This document shows, piece by piece, positions 1 through 7,022 of a DNA stretch of 64,000 bases. Made by a program: the position numbers and the translations under genes. The notes under the pieces were generated by a model, which ran no database searches, was not told the origin of the DNA, and worked only from the letters and a program-made list of their open reading frames with translations. Positions within the stretch are counted from its first letter, which is position 1. Each line of letters begins with the position of its first letter. The DNA comes from Geodermatophilaceae bacterium URHA0031. Its GTDB lineage: Bacteria; Actinomycetota; Actinomycetes; Mycobacteriales; Geodermatophilaceae. The stretch covers positions 70,119 through 134,118 of the forward strand of contig JHVP01000009.1 in the NCBI GenBank assembly GCA_000620205.1, written 5' to 3'.

Positions 1-145
1 TCTAGCGTGTCTCGCGTCCACTGTGCAGCTCTGAAGGTACGGAAACCCCTCGACCAGCAGGTCGGGGCGCGGTTTCCCCACCTCGGACACAACTGGGTCC
101 TGTGTAAGGAACCAGTTGGTGCGGGGTGGGTACATCTTCACAGTG
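1..145 (+). other. 23S-5S rRNA internal transcribed spacer (partial)
   Basis: This stretch lies directly upstream of the 5S gene and has no plausible coding content. It resembles the AT-poor, structured spacer between 23S and 5S in other actinobacteria. The segment around 45-80 can fold on itself (ctcgacc / ggtcggg), as expected of a processing stem. The 3' end of 23S itself is not visible, so the window begins inside the spacer. Assignment rests on position and general resemblance. Confidence 0.55.
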
Positions 146-264
146 TTACGGCGGTCATGGCGAAAGGGAAACGCCCGGTCTCATTCCGAACCCGGAAGCT
201 AAGCCTTTCAGCGCCGATGGTACTGCCCGGGGGACCGGGTGGGAGAGTAGGACGCCGCCGGACA
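146..264 (+). rRNA. rrf: 5S ribosomal RNA
   Basis: The 119-nt sequence matches the actinobacterial 5S pattern. It starts ttacggcggtca, has the highly conserved internal block aaacgcccggtc, then attccgaacccggaagctaa, then gcgccgatggtact, and ends agtaggacgccgccggaca. The 5' ttacggcgg pairs with the 3' ccgccgga to close helix I. It is the last gene of an rRNA operon entering from the left and is followed by a strong terminator. The exact ends are set by comparison with remembered mycobacterial 5S and could be off by one or two bases. Confidence 0.96.
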
Positions 265-275
265 TAACTCCCAGG

Positions 276-307
276 AACGGGGTCACAGCATCAGCTGTGA
301 CCCCGTT
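276..307 (+). terminator. rRNA operon intrinsic terminator
   Basis: A perfect 13-14 bp stem (aacggggtcacag / ctgtgaccccgtt) with a 4-6 nt loop lies 11 nt after the 5S end and is followed by tttct. It is the only terminator in the window with a clear T-rich tail, consistent with a strong rRNA operon terminator. Confidence 0.88.
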
Positions 308-390
308 TCTGCATGTCTGCACATGGTTGATCTCCTGGCAGGAACGGGCCGGCCCGACAGAGCACCGGCCTCTCTGCGCGACCACGCAGC

Positions 391-462
391 CGTACTTTCC
401 CGCGCGAAAGCACCCGCGGTTTCGCGTGACTGAGCGCCCGGACTTTCGCGCGGGAAAGTACG
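391..462. repeat. 20-bp perfect inverted repeat pair in intergenic DNA
   Basis: Bases 391-410 (cgtactttcccgcgcgaaag) are the exact reverse complement of 443-462, with a 32-nt spacer holding a further tttcgcg. Each arm is itself nearly palindromic (ctttc-cgcgcg-gaaag). The gap 310-531 carries no gene I can support. The pair sits between the rRNA terminator and the 3' end of the DUF2461 gene, so it could be a terminator for the minus-strand gene, a protein-binding site or a dispersed genomic repeat. Confidence 0.8.
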
Positions 463-531
463 GCGGGGGTCCCGTCGTGGGTGGGTACCGGGTGGAGTCC
501 GCGGTATACGTCAGGACGGAACTGGGGCGGG

Positions 532-1197
532 TCAGCGGCGGCGGTCGGGCGGTGCGGTCGTCGCGCCGACGTTGTCGGCCAGCCACTGGTTCAGACCGAC
601 GCACTGGCGCCAGGCGTCCCGGACGCGGTCCAGCGCGGCACGCGTGTGCAGCCAGTCCGCCGGCTCCCAGGACCGGGAGGCGTGCAGCGACTTGTGCCGG
701 AGCAGTTCCACCCGGAGGTGGTCGGCAGGGTAGCCACGCGGCGTCCGGACAAGCCTGTCGCCGTCGATCGAGAAGTCCTGACCGCGCAGGGACGCCACCT
801 CGACCTCGAGCCGTCGGCCCTGGACGTCGTCCGCCACTGCACGCCGGTAGCGCTCGACCTGGTCGGGCTGCAACCGCCAGCACCCGCCGGACACCCGCAG
901 CCCGTCTGCGGAGACCTGTACGTACACCGAACCCACTCCGCGACCCTCCAGGTGGAGGACCGCTCCCTGGTGCGTCTTGTAGGGCGTCTTGTCGTGGCTG
1001 AACCGGACGTCGCGGTACGGGCGGAACAGCTTGGGCGTACCGAACTCCGGGGCGAGCTCGTCGGCGAGCTCCTGCATGGGCCGCCGGACGTGGTCCTCGT
1101 AGGCGGCCCGGTGCTGGATCCAGTAGGCCTTGCTGTTGTCCGCCTCCAGGCCCTCGTAGAAGACCAGCCCCTCGTCGGGGAAACCGGAGAACGTCAC
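532..1197 (-). CDS. DUF2461 domain-containing protein
   Basis: A 221-residue protein of the DUF2461 (TIGR02453) family, whose biochemical role is unknown. Visible family signatures are FPDEGLVFYEGLEADNSKAY at the N-terminus, the central RFSHDKTPYKTHQGAVL and a C-terminal KSLHASRSW. The GTG start at 1197 overlaps the TGA of the upstream GNAT gene (GTGA arrangement) with a GAGGAG ribosome site a few bases before it, so the two genes are translationally coupled and co-transcribed. Length fits the family. No catalytic residues can be named, so a cytoplasmic enzyme or binding role is only a guess. Confidence 0.9.
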   Translation of the reverse strand: MTFSGFPDEGLVFYEGLEADNSKAYWIQHRAAYEDHVRRPMQELADELAPEFGTPKLFRPYRDVRFSHDKTPYKTHQGAVLHLEGRGVGSVYVQVSADGLRVSGGCWRLQPDQVERYRRAVADDVQGRRLEVEVASLRGQDFSIDGDRLVRTPRGYPADHLRVELLRHKSLHASRSWEPADWLHTRAALDRVRDAWRQCVGLNQWLADNVGATTAPPDRRR

Positions 1198-1805
1198 TGC
1201 ACTCCTCGCTCGTCGATCCCGTCGGTCCGCACGTCCTCGAGGAGGGTGTGCCAGCGGAGCTGCCGCAGCGTCGAGCCGCCGGTGTCCAGGGTCCGCACGC
1301 ACCCGTCGGTCGCCCACCCGGCCCCGGTCAGGAACCGCCCGGTGACGTCGTCCGCCTCGGGCAGCCACAGCTGCAGGCGCCGGACCCCCGCCGCGGCGGC
1401 GAGGTCGGTGACGGCAGCGAGCAGCCGGCTCCCGTGACCACGGCGCCCCCAGCGGGGCTCCACCAGCAGCGCGCCGACCTCGTTCGTCGGACCGTCGGGC
1501 AGCGGCCGCTCCTCCGGGGCCAGCTCGGCCGGGCCGAAGGCGGCGAAGCCGGTCAGCTCCGCGCCGTCCAGCGCGACCAGGACGCCGTGCCCCGGGGTGG
1601 GTGGGGCCACCACCGCCGCCCGCCAGGCGGCCACCGCAGCGGGCTCGTCCCAGTCGTCGAGGACCGCGGAGGGCAGGAGCCCGCGGTACGCCGCCCGCCA
1701 GGTCACCATCTGGACCCGCGCGATGGCCTCGGCGTCCTCGGGGCGGGCGAGCCGCACCGACACCTCGGCGCGGCCGGGGAGTCCGGGGCGGGGTGGGGAC
1801 GTCAC
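1194..1805 (-). CDS. GNAT family N-acetyltransferase
   Basis: A 203-residue acetyltransferase of the GNAT fold. Residues near 15-40 (VRLARPEDAEAIARVQMVTW) form the usual first strand and helix. VEPRWGRRGHGSRLL is the acetyl-CoA pyrophosphate-binding R/Q-x-x-G-x-G/A motif, followed by the amphipathic helix AVTDLAAAAG. The substrate cannot be inferred. The GTG start at 1805 lies 6 nt after a TACGCT hexamer on the minus strand (1812-1817), which suggests a leaderless mRNA. It heads a two-gene operon with the DUF2461 gene and is divergent from the HTH_42 gene. Confidence 0.9.
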   Translation of the reverse strand: MTSPPRPGLPGRAEVSVRLARPEDAEAIARVQMVTWRAAYRGLLPSAVLDDWDEPAAVAAWRAAVVAPPTPGHGVLVALDGAELTGFAAFGPAELAPEERPLPDGPTNEVGALLVEPRWGRRGHGSRLLAAVTDLAAAAGVRRLQLWLPEADDVTGRFLTGAGWATDGCVRTLDTGGSTLRQLRWHTLLEDVRTDGIDERGVQ

Positions 1806-1811
1806 CGGGGC

Positions 1812-1863
1812 AGCGTAGGTGTCCGGGTCCGGTGGCGGGACGGTCGTACCCCCACGGCAGGAT
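1812..1863. promoter_or_regulatory. Divergent leaderless promoter pair (GNAT / HTH_42 gene)
   Basis: On the minus strand TACGCT (1812-1817) lies 6 nt before the GNAT GTG. On the plus strand CAGGAT (1858-1863) lies 7 nt before the HTH_42 GTG at 1871. Both fit -10 elements that place +1 on the start codon. No convincing -35 boxes were seen. Confidence 0.5.
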
Positions 1864-1870
1864 CGCGCTC

Positions 1871-3148
1871 GTGACGTCGTCCGGAGAGCGCCTGCCCGCG
1901 GGGCTGGCCCGCCGCATCGCCCTGGCCGCGCAGGGCTTCGCCGACCCGCGCCCCGCGGGTGAGGTCGGCACCCGGCAGCTCCGCCGGACGGTCGAGCGGC
2001 TCGGCGTCGTGCAGATCGACTCGGTCAACGTGCTGTCCCGCTCGCATTACCTGCCCTACTTCAGCCGGCTGGGTCCCTACCCGCGGACGGCGTTGGACGC
2101 GCTGTCCAACCGGCGGCACGACCTGTTCGAGTACTGGGCGCACGAGGCGTCCTTCCTGCCGGTCCGGCTGCAGCCGCTGCTGCGCTGGCGGATGGCTGCG
2201 GCCGAGGAGCACGCCTGGGGCAACATGGTGCGGCTGCAGCGGGAACGTCCCGGCTACGTGCGGGAGGTCCACGACCGGGTGCGGGAGGGCGGGCCGCTGC
2301 GGGCCAGCCAGCTGATCGAGCCGCGCCCCGACCGGCCGGGGTCGATGTGGAACTGGCACGCCGGCAAGGTCGCGCTGGAGTGGCTCTTCTTCACCGGTGC
2401 CCTCACCGCGCGGGCCCGGACCGCCGGGTTCGAGCGGGTCTACGACCTCACCGAGCGGGTCCTCCCGCCGGAGGTGGTGCAGGCACCGACCCCCGACCGC
2501 CCCGACGCCGTCCGCGCGCTGGTGGGCACCGCCGCCCGCGCGCTGGGGGTGGCCACCGAGACCGACCTGCGGGACTACTTCCGGCTGCCGGTGGCCGACG
2601 CCCGGACGGCGATCGCCGAGCTCGCCGAGGGCGGTGAGCTCCAGCCGGTGCAGGTCGAGGGCTGGGAGCGGCCGGCCTGGCTGGACCCGGGAGCCCGCCG
2701 ACCCCGGTGGGTCCGCGCCCGCGCCCTGCTGAGCCCGTTCGACTCGCTGGTGTGGGAGCGGCCCCGGGTCGAGCGGATCTTCGGCTTCCGCTACCGGCTG
2801 GAGATCTACACCCCGGCCGCGAAGCGGGTGCACGGCTACTACGTGCTGCCCTTCCTGCTCGGGGACCGCCTGGTCGGCCGGGTCGACCTGAAGGCAGACC
2901 GGCAGGCCGGGGTGCTGCGGGTGCAGTCCGCCCACGCCGAGCCCGGGGTCCACGCAGCTGAGGTGGCGGAGGCCCTGGCGGCCGAGCTCCGGCTCATGGC
3001 CGACTGGATGGCGCTGGAGCAGGTGGCCGTCACCGGCGGAGGCGACCTGGCACCGGCGCTCGCCGGCGCCGGCGCCGTCGCCGCGGTCGGCTCGCCGCCG
3101 CCCGCGACCGGTCAGCCGACGGAGGGATGCGCCGTCGCCGGCGGGTGA
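1871..3148 (+). CDS. HTH_42 (YcaQ/AlkX-like) winged-helix DNA glycosylase family protein
   Basis: A 425-residue member of the HTH_42 family (formerly DUF1006). Characterised members such as E. coli YcaQ/AlkX and Streptomyces AlkZ unhook DNA interstrand crosslinks or excise alkylated bases. The N-terminal region has VVQIDSVNVLSRSHYLPYFS, holding the Q-x-D form of the catalytic Q-x-D/Q motif, and later the family motif LSPFDSLVWERPRVERIFGFR. Full length is as expected. The start GTG was chosen because it follows a -10-like CAGGAT by 7 nt and excludes a non-homologous low-complexity extension. Its 3' end overlaps the convergent DUF4097 gene by 37 bp. Confidence 0.88.
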   Translation: MTSSGERLPAGLARRIALAAQGFADPRPAGEVGTRQLRRTVERLGVVQIDSVNVLSRSHYLPYFSRLGPYPRTALDALSNRRHDLFEYWAHEASFLPVRLQPLLRWRMAAAEEHAWGNMVRLQRERPGYVREVHDRVREGGPLRASQLIEPRPDRPGSMWNWHAGKVALEWLFFTGALTARARTAGFERVYDLTERVLPPEVVQAPTPDRPDAVRALVGTAARALGVATETDLRDYFRLPVADARTAIAELAEGGELQPVQVEGWERPAWLDPGARRPRWVRARALLSPFDSLVWERPRVERIFGFRYRLEIYTPAAKRVHGYYVLPFLLGDRLVGRVDLKADRQAGVLRVQSAHAEPGVHAAEVAEALAAELRLMADWMALEQVAVTGGGDLAPALAGAGAVAAVGSPPPATGQPTEGCAVAGG

Positions 3149-3939
3149 CCCGCAGCGCGGCGCAACCGCAGGTCGCCGGAGACCGACTGCAGGGTGATGG
3201 AGAGCTGTGCGGCGCCGCCGGCGTCCGGGGCGTCCTCGGGCAGGTCCGACCGCAGCCGTCCGGACACCGTCTGCAGGTCCAGCCAGATGCGCAGGCCCGG
3301 CGCGACGCCGACGGTGGCGTCGCCGGAGACCGTCTTCAGCCGGATCGTGCCGCTGGTCGCCGTGTCGATCCGGACGCCCCCGGAGGCGGTCCTCGCGGTG
3401 ACGTCCGCGGCCGCGCTGCCGACGACCAGGTCACCGGAGGCGGTGCGGACCTGCACCGGCCCGCCGGCATCGGCGATCCGCACGTCGCCGGAGGCGTTGC
3501 CCACGTCCGACGTCCCGTCCACCCGCCCGGCCCAGACGTGGCCGCTGGCCGATCGGGCCTGCAGGGCGGTGCAGTGCTCGACGTCGAGGTCACCGCTCGC
3601 GCTCGTCGAGGTGACCGTGCCCAGCCGGCCGCGCAGCGTGCTGGCGGCCGAGGCGCTCGTGACCGTCACGGCGGTGTCGGCCGGAACGGTGACCGCGAGG
3701 GCGAAGGCCGGCGCGCGGAGCAGTCGGCGCTCGGGCACCGAGAGCCGCAGGTGGCCCCGGGTGACGACGAGGTCCAGCCGGTCGATCAGCTCCTCGGCGA
3801 TGGCGTTGAGCGCCTGGACCTCGACGACGACCTCGTCGGCGGCCGGGTCGGCGTCGACGGTCGTCGAGCCGGCCGGGTTGCGCACCTCGAGCGTGCGGGG
3901 GACGTCGGAGAGGGGGATCCGGTGGGTGCGGACGGTCAC
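3112..3939 (-). CDS. DUF4097 family beta-strand repeat protein
   Basis: A 275-residue protein whose C-terminal two thirds is a beta-solenoid-like repeat. About eight copies of (S/T)-x-SG-x-L/V-x-V recur at roughly 16-20 residue spacing (SASGDLDVE, SASGHVWAG, NASGDVRIA, TASGDLVVG, TVSGDATVG, SVSGDLRLR). No signal peptide or membrane segment is visible, so it is probably cytoplasmic. It lies 14 bp downstream of the RHH-type gene with its own GAGGAG ribosome site, so the two are an operon. Function is unknown; in other genomes such proteins often accompany regulators. Its tail overlaps the HTH_42 gene convergently. Confidence 0.88.
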   Translation of the reverse strand: MTVRTHRIPLSDVPRTLEVRNPAGSTTVDADPAADEVVVEVQALNAIAEELIDRLDLVVTRGHLRLSVPERRLLRAPAFALAVTVPADTAVTVTSASAASTLRGRLGTVTSTSASGDLDVEHCTALQARSASGHVWAGRVDGTSDVGNASGDVRIADAGGPVQVRTASGDLVVGSAAADVTARTASGGVRIDTATSGTIRLKTVSGDATVGVAPGLRIWLDLQTVSGRLRSDLPEDAPDAGGAAQLSITLQSVSGDLRLRRAAGHPPATAHPSVG

Positions 3940-3953
3940 GAGGGTCTCCTCGG

Positions 3954-4457
3954 TCAGCTCCGGGCGAAGCCGGAGTAGCGGCGGGGGCCGCGCCCGGAGC
4001 GCGGTGGGTCGGTCGGTTCCCGGAGCCCGGCGGCGACGGCGCGCACCAGCCAGGCGTTGAGCGAGATGCCCGCGGCAGCCGCGGCGGCCTCGGCGCGTGC
4101 CTTGACCGACTCCGGCAGGCGGAGGCTGATCCGGGCCATCGACCCGTCGTCGTCGGGATCGTCCCCGGCCGCCCGGTCCTCGGCCCGCTGCTCGGGCTCG
4201 GTGTCGGGGGCGGGCACGATGACCACCTCGGGGTCGCGTCCGCGGAGCCGGATGTCGACCAGGCCGCCGTCCCAGGCCGCGGTGATCTCCGCGGCCATCG
4301 CCGACAGCGCGTCGGTCATCGCCAGCCGGACGGCGGGCTCGATCGAGTCGCCCAGCAGCCGCGCCGTCTCCTGCGTCTGCTCGGTGCCGGCTGCCGCCGC
4401 CGTGGTCAGGGAACGGCGCAGCGCGTCGACGTAGTCGCTCAGGTCCATGGACGCCAT
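3954..4457 (-). CDS. Ribbon-helix-helix (HicB/Arc-like) DNA-binding protein
   Basis: A 167-residue protein with a C-terminal ribbon-helix-helix domain at about residues 108-148: ARISLRLPESVKARAEAAA then GISLNAWLVRAVAAGL, i.e. strand ISLRLP followed by two helices. The N-terminal half (MDLSDYVDALRRSLTTAA...) is helical and of unknown role. Families like this are often annotated as HicB-type antitoxins, but no HicA toxin is adjacent; the partner is DUF4097. ATG 4457 is preferred, with a gggag 9 nt upstream; ATG 4448 is the alternative. Autoregulation through the inverted repeat at 4686-4737 is likely but inferred. Confidence 0.8.
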   Translation of the reverse strand: MASMDLSDYVDALRRSLTTAAAAGTEQTQETARLLGDSIEPAVRLAMTDALSAMAAEITAAWDGGLVDIRLRGRDPEVVIVPAPDTEPEQRAEDRAAGDDPDDDGSMARISLRLPESVKARAEAAAAAAGISLNAWLVRAVAAGLREPTDPPRSGRGPRRYSGFARS

Positions 4458-4545
4458 CGTGACGTCACTCCCGGGATCCAGGGCGGCGGGGTCGCCCGAC
4501 GCGCGGGGCCGGGCGCGGGCTGCGGCCGGGGGGACGACGGCCGGC

Positions 4546-4680
4546 TCACCGTGACCGCCCGCCCAGCCACCGGGGCCGGCGGCGCGGCGTCCGCGCCGTC
4601 CGGAGGGACGGGCGGGGCTCGGCGGGAAACCGGGGAGCCATCGCCCGCTGCAGGTCGAGGTAGTTGTTCGAGAACTCCAT
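4546..4680 (-). CDS. Possible 44-aa small ORF upstream of the RHH gene
   Basis: An ATG at 4680 opens a 44-codon frame beginning MEFSNNYLDLQRAMAPRFP and ending in an Arg/Pro-rich tail. It is in a different frame from the RHH gene downstream and has high third-position GC in the first 20 codons. No clear ribosome site precedes it, so leaderless translation would be needed. It may be a leader peptide or simply 5' untranslated sequence. I recognise no family. Confidence 0.28.
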   Translation of the reverse strand: MEFSNNYLDLQRAMAPRFPAEPRPSLRTARTPRRRPRWLGGRSR

Positions 4681-4685
4681 GACGT

Positions 4686-4737
4686 CAGCATGGCATCACT
4701 GTGACGCCACGTCCAGCACCCCTCTGATGCCATGCTG
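4686..4737. promoter_or_regulatory. 13-bp inverted repeat in RHH/thyX divergent region (candidate operator)
   Basis: cagcatggcatca (4686-4698) is the exact reverse complement of tgatgccatgctg (4725-4737), separated by 26 nt. It lies between the minus-strand RHH transcription unit and the plus-strand thyX promoter. RHH proteins typically bind paired half-sites and repress their own operons. The 337 bp between the RHH ATG and the thyX GTG hold only this repeat, the small ORF and the thyX promoter. Confidence 0.55.
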
Positions 4738-4758
4738 GGCGCGACACGGGTGAGCGCC

Positions 4759-4787
4759 GTCGAGTGGTCGGCCCCTCGACGTAGGCT
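4759..4787 (+). promoter_or_regulatory. thyX promoter (leaderless)
   Basis: A -35-like GTCGAG (4759-4764), a 17-nt spacer and a -10 TAGGCT (4782-4787) place +1 at the GTG start codon 4795, 7 nt further on. This supports the short ThyX start and a leaderless transcript. Confidence 0.5.
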
Positions 4788-4794
4788 CGTCGCC

Positions 4795-5547
4795 GTGCCC
4801 GCCATCGCCCCGCTGAAGGTGCAGGTCGTCGCGCAGACCCAGTTCACCCCGCCGGCCGACGTCCGGTGGGAGACCGACGCGGACGGCGGCCAGGCCCTGG
4901 CGGAGTTCGCCGGGCGTGCCTGCTACCAGTCCTGGGACAAGCCGAACCCGGCGACCGCGACCAACGAGGGCTACCTGCGGCACGTCATCGAGGTCGGCCA
5001 CCTCTCGGTGCTCGAGCACGGCACGGTGAGCATGTACCTCTCCGGCGTCTCCCGGTCGCTGACGCACGAGCTGATCCGGCACCGGCACTTCTCCTACAGC
5101 CAGCTGTCCCAGCGCTACGTGCCCGAACGCGACGCCGCCGTGGTGGAGCCGGCGGTCATCGCCGAGGACCCCGAGCTGCACGAGCGGTTCCTCGCCGCGA
5201 CCGATGCGGCGATCGCCGCCTACGAGGAGCTGCTCGAGGGGCTGGAGAAGCGGTTCGCCGACGTGCCGAACGCCACGCTGCGGCGCAAGCAGGCCCGGCA
5301 GGCGGCCCGCGCGGTGCTGCCGAACGCCACCGAGACCCGCATCGTCGTCACCGGCAACTACCGGGCCTGGCGGCACTTCGTCGCCATGCGGGCCAGCGAG
5401 CACGCCGACGTGGAGATCCGCGAGCTCGCCGTCGCCTGCCTGCGCGAGCTGCAGCGGGTCGCCCCGCACGTGTTCGACGACTTCCGGATCAGCGGTCTCG
5501 CCGACGGGACCGCGGTCGCCGCGAGCCCGCTCGTCGCCGAGGGCTGA
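4795..5547 (+). CDS. thyX: FAD-dependent thymidylate synthase
   Basis: ThyX makes dTMP from dUMP using methylene-THF, NADPH and FAD as a homotetramer. The 250-residue length equals that of M. tuberculosis ThyX, and long stretches match remembered mycobacterial sequence ([31 protein letters not shown]). The signature RHR-x7-S lies at R95-H96-R97...S105 within [18 protein letters not shown]. The GTG at 4795 was chosen over an upstream ATG (4732) because it gives the family length and is placed by the leaderless promoter. It is followed 45 bp later by thyA, so both thymidylate synthase types sit in one cluster. Confidence 0.97.
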   Translation: MPAIAPLKVQVVAQTQFTPPADVRWETDADGGQALAEFAGRACYQSWDKPNPATATNEGYLRHVIEVGHLSVLEHGTVSMYLSGVSRSLTHELIRHRHFSYSQLSQRYVPERDAAVVEPAVIAEDPELHERFLAATDAAIAAYEELLEGLEKRFADVPNATLRRKQARQAARAVLPNATETRIVVTGNYRAWRHFVAMRASEHADVEIRELAVACLRELQRVAPHVFDDFRISGLADGTAVAASPLVAEG

Positions 5548-5592
5548 CCACCACCGACCCGCTCCCACCCACCGCCGCGACGAGGAGTCGAC

Positions 5593-6435
5593 ATGGCAGA
5601 GCTCGCCGTCCACCCGGGGACCCCGGTGTCCAGCACCGCCGTGGACACCCAGTACGAGGACCTGCTGCGCCGGGTGCTGGAGACCGGCAGCCCGAAGTCC
5701 GACCGCACCGGCACCGGCACCCTCAGCCTCTTCGGCGAGCGCCTCCGCTACGACCTGTCCGCGGCCTTCCCGCTGGTGACGACGAAGTCGGTGCACTTCC
5801 GGTCGATCGCCTACGAGCTGCTGTGGTTCCTCCGCGGCGAGGGCAACGTCGGCTGGCTCCAGGAGCACGGCGTCTCGATCTGGGACGAGTGGGCGGCCGA
5901 GGACGGCAGCCTGGGGCCGGTCTACGGCGTCCAGTGGCGGTCCTGGCCGACGCCGGACGGCGGGTCGATCGACCAGCTCACGCAGGTGCTGGACACGCTG
6001 CGCGCCGACCCCGACTCGCGCCGGATGCTGGTCTCCGCCTGGAACGTCGCCGCCCTGCCGGAGATGGCGCTGGCACCGTGCCACGCGCTGTTCCAGTTCT
6101 ACGTCGCCGACGGCAGGCTCTCCTGCCAGCTCTACCAGCGCAGCGCCGACCTGTTCCTCGGCGTGCCCTTCAACATCGCCAGCTACGCGCTGCTGACCCG
6201 GATGGTGGCCCAGCAGGTCGGCCTGGAACCCGGCGACTTCATCTGGGTCGGCGGGGACTGCCACATCTACACCAACCACCTGCCACAGGTGCGCGAGCAG
6301 CTCTCCCGCGAGGTGCTGCCCTTCCCGCAGCTGACCATCGACCCCGCGGCGTCGTTGTTCGACCACGACTACGCCGACCTCCACCTGCTGGACTACCGGC
6401 ACCACCCCGCGATCCGGGGTGCGGTGGCCGTCTGA
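5593..6435 (+). CDS. thyA: Thymidylate synthase (classical)
   Basis: ThyA converts dUMP to dTMP with methylene-THF as both one-carbon donor and reductant, producing dihydrofolate. The 280-residue protein has the catalytic cysteine C163 in [13 protein letters not shown], the dUMP-binding [17 protein letters not shown] and the start motif [20 protein letters not shown] ribosome site lies 6 nt before the ATG. The stop overlaps the dfrA ATG by one base, coupling it to the enzyme that recycles its dihydrofolate product. The first ~18 residues are an unconserved extension. Confidence 0.98.
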   Translation: MAELAVHPGTPVSSTAVDTQYEDLLRRVLETGSPKSDRTGTGTLSLFGERLRYDLSAAFPLVTTKSVHFRSIAYELLWFLRGEGNVGWLQEHGVSIWDEWAAEDGSLGPVYGVQWRSWPTPDGGSIDQLTQVLDTLRADPDSRRMLVSAWNVAALPEMALAPCHALFQFYVADGRLSCQLYQRSADLFLGVPFNIASYALLTRMVAQQVGLEPGDFIWVGGDCHIYTNHLPQVREQLSREVLPFPQLTIDPAASLFDHDYADLHLLDYRHHPAIRGAVAV

Positions 6436-7013
6436 TGCTCCGGATGGTCTGGGCGCAGGCGGTCGGCGGCGTGATCGGCGCGGACGGCGTCCTGCCCTGG
6501 CACCTGCCGGAGGACCTGCGGCTGTTCCGGGCGCTGACCCTCGGCTCGACGGTGGTGATGGGCCGGCGCACCTGGGAGTCGCTGCCACCGCGGGTCCGGC
6601 CGCTGCCCGGGCGGCGCAACGTCGTCCTCAGCTCGACGCTGGACGCCACCGGGGCGGGCGTCGAGGTCGCCCGCTCGGTCGACGACGTCCTCGCGCTGGA
6701 CGGCGACGTCTGGGTCATCGGCGGCGGGGCGGTCTACGCGGCATTCCTCCCGCACGCCGACGAGGTCGTCGTCACCGAGGTCGACGCGCGGCTGCCGGGG
6801 GACACCTGGGCGCCGTCGCTCGGCCCGGAGTGGCGCCCCGCCGCGCGGGTCCCCGCGACCGGCTGGGCCGGGTCCGCGGCCGGGCTCCGCTTCCGGGTGA
6901 CGCACCAGCACCGCGGGACGACGGCACCCGGTCCGGTGCCCGGCGTCCTCGCCGACCAACGGGCGGCGTGGAGCAGCGCCGGGCAGTCCGGTGGTGTCGG
7001 TGCGGGCCGGTAG
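6435..7013 (+). CDS. dfrA: Dihydrofolate reductase
   Basis: Reduces dihydrofolate to tetrahydrofolate with NADPH, directly serving ThyA encoded one base upstream (TGATG overlap). Family motifs are WAQAVGGVIGADGVLPWHLPEDL (Met20-loop region and PW), VVMGRRTWESLP, NVVLSS and the cofactor-binding DVWVIGGGAVYAAFLP. The core ends near residue 158 (RFRVTHQH). A further ~34 residues, rich in Gly, Pro and Ala, make it 192 residues, longer than the usual ~160. The extension continues to the first stop and holds no recognisable domain. Its stop codon is part of the dapA -10 element. Confidence 0.95.
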   Translation: MLRMVWAQAVGGVIGADGVLPWHLPEDLRLFRALTLGSTVVMGRRTWESLPPRVRPLPGRRNVVLSSTLDATGAGVEVARSVDDVLALDGDVWVIGGGAVYAAFLPHADEVVVTEVDARLPGDTWAPSLGPEWRPAARVPATGWAGSAAGLRFRVTHQHRGTTAPGPVPGVLADQRAAWSSAGQSGGVGAGR

Positions 7014-7016
7014 ATT
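7011..7016 (+). promoter_or_regulatory. dapA -10 element (leaderless)
   Basis: TAGATT, overlapping the dfrA stop codon, lies 6 nt before the dapA ATG at 7023. This would put +1 on the A of the start codon and allow dapA-rnj to be transcribed apart from the thy genes. No good -35 was found. Confidence 0.5.
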
Positions 7017-7022
7017 CCTGGC

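Noticed and set aside
3954-4457. Calling the RHH gene a HicAB toxin-antitoxin system.
   Set aside because: The RHH domain is compatible with HicB, but no HicA-like toxin is present; the partner is DUF4097.
4696-6588. A 630-codon minus-strand frame opposite thyX, thyA and dfrA.
   Set aside because: The plus strand carries three unmistakable enzymes; the antisense product has no recognisable features.
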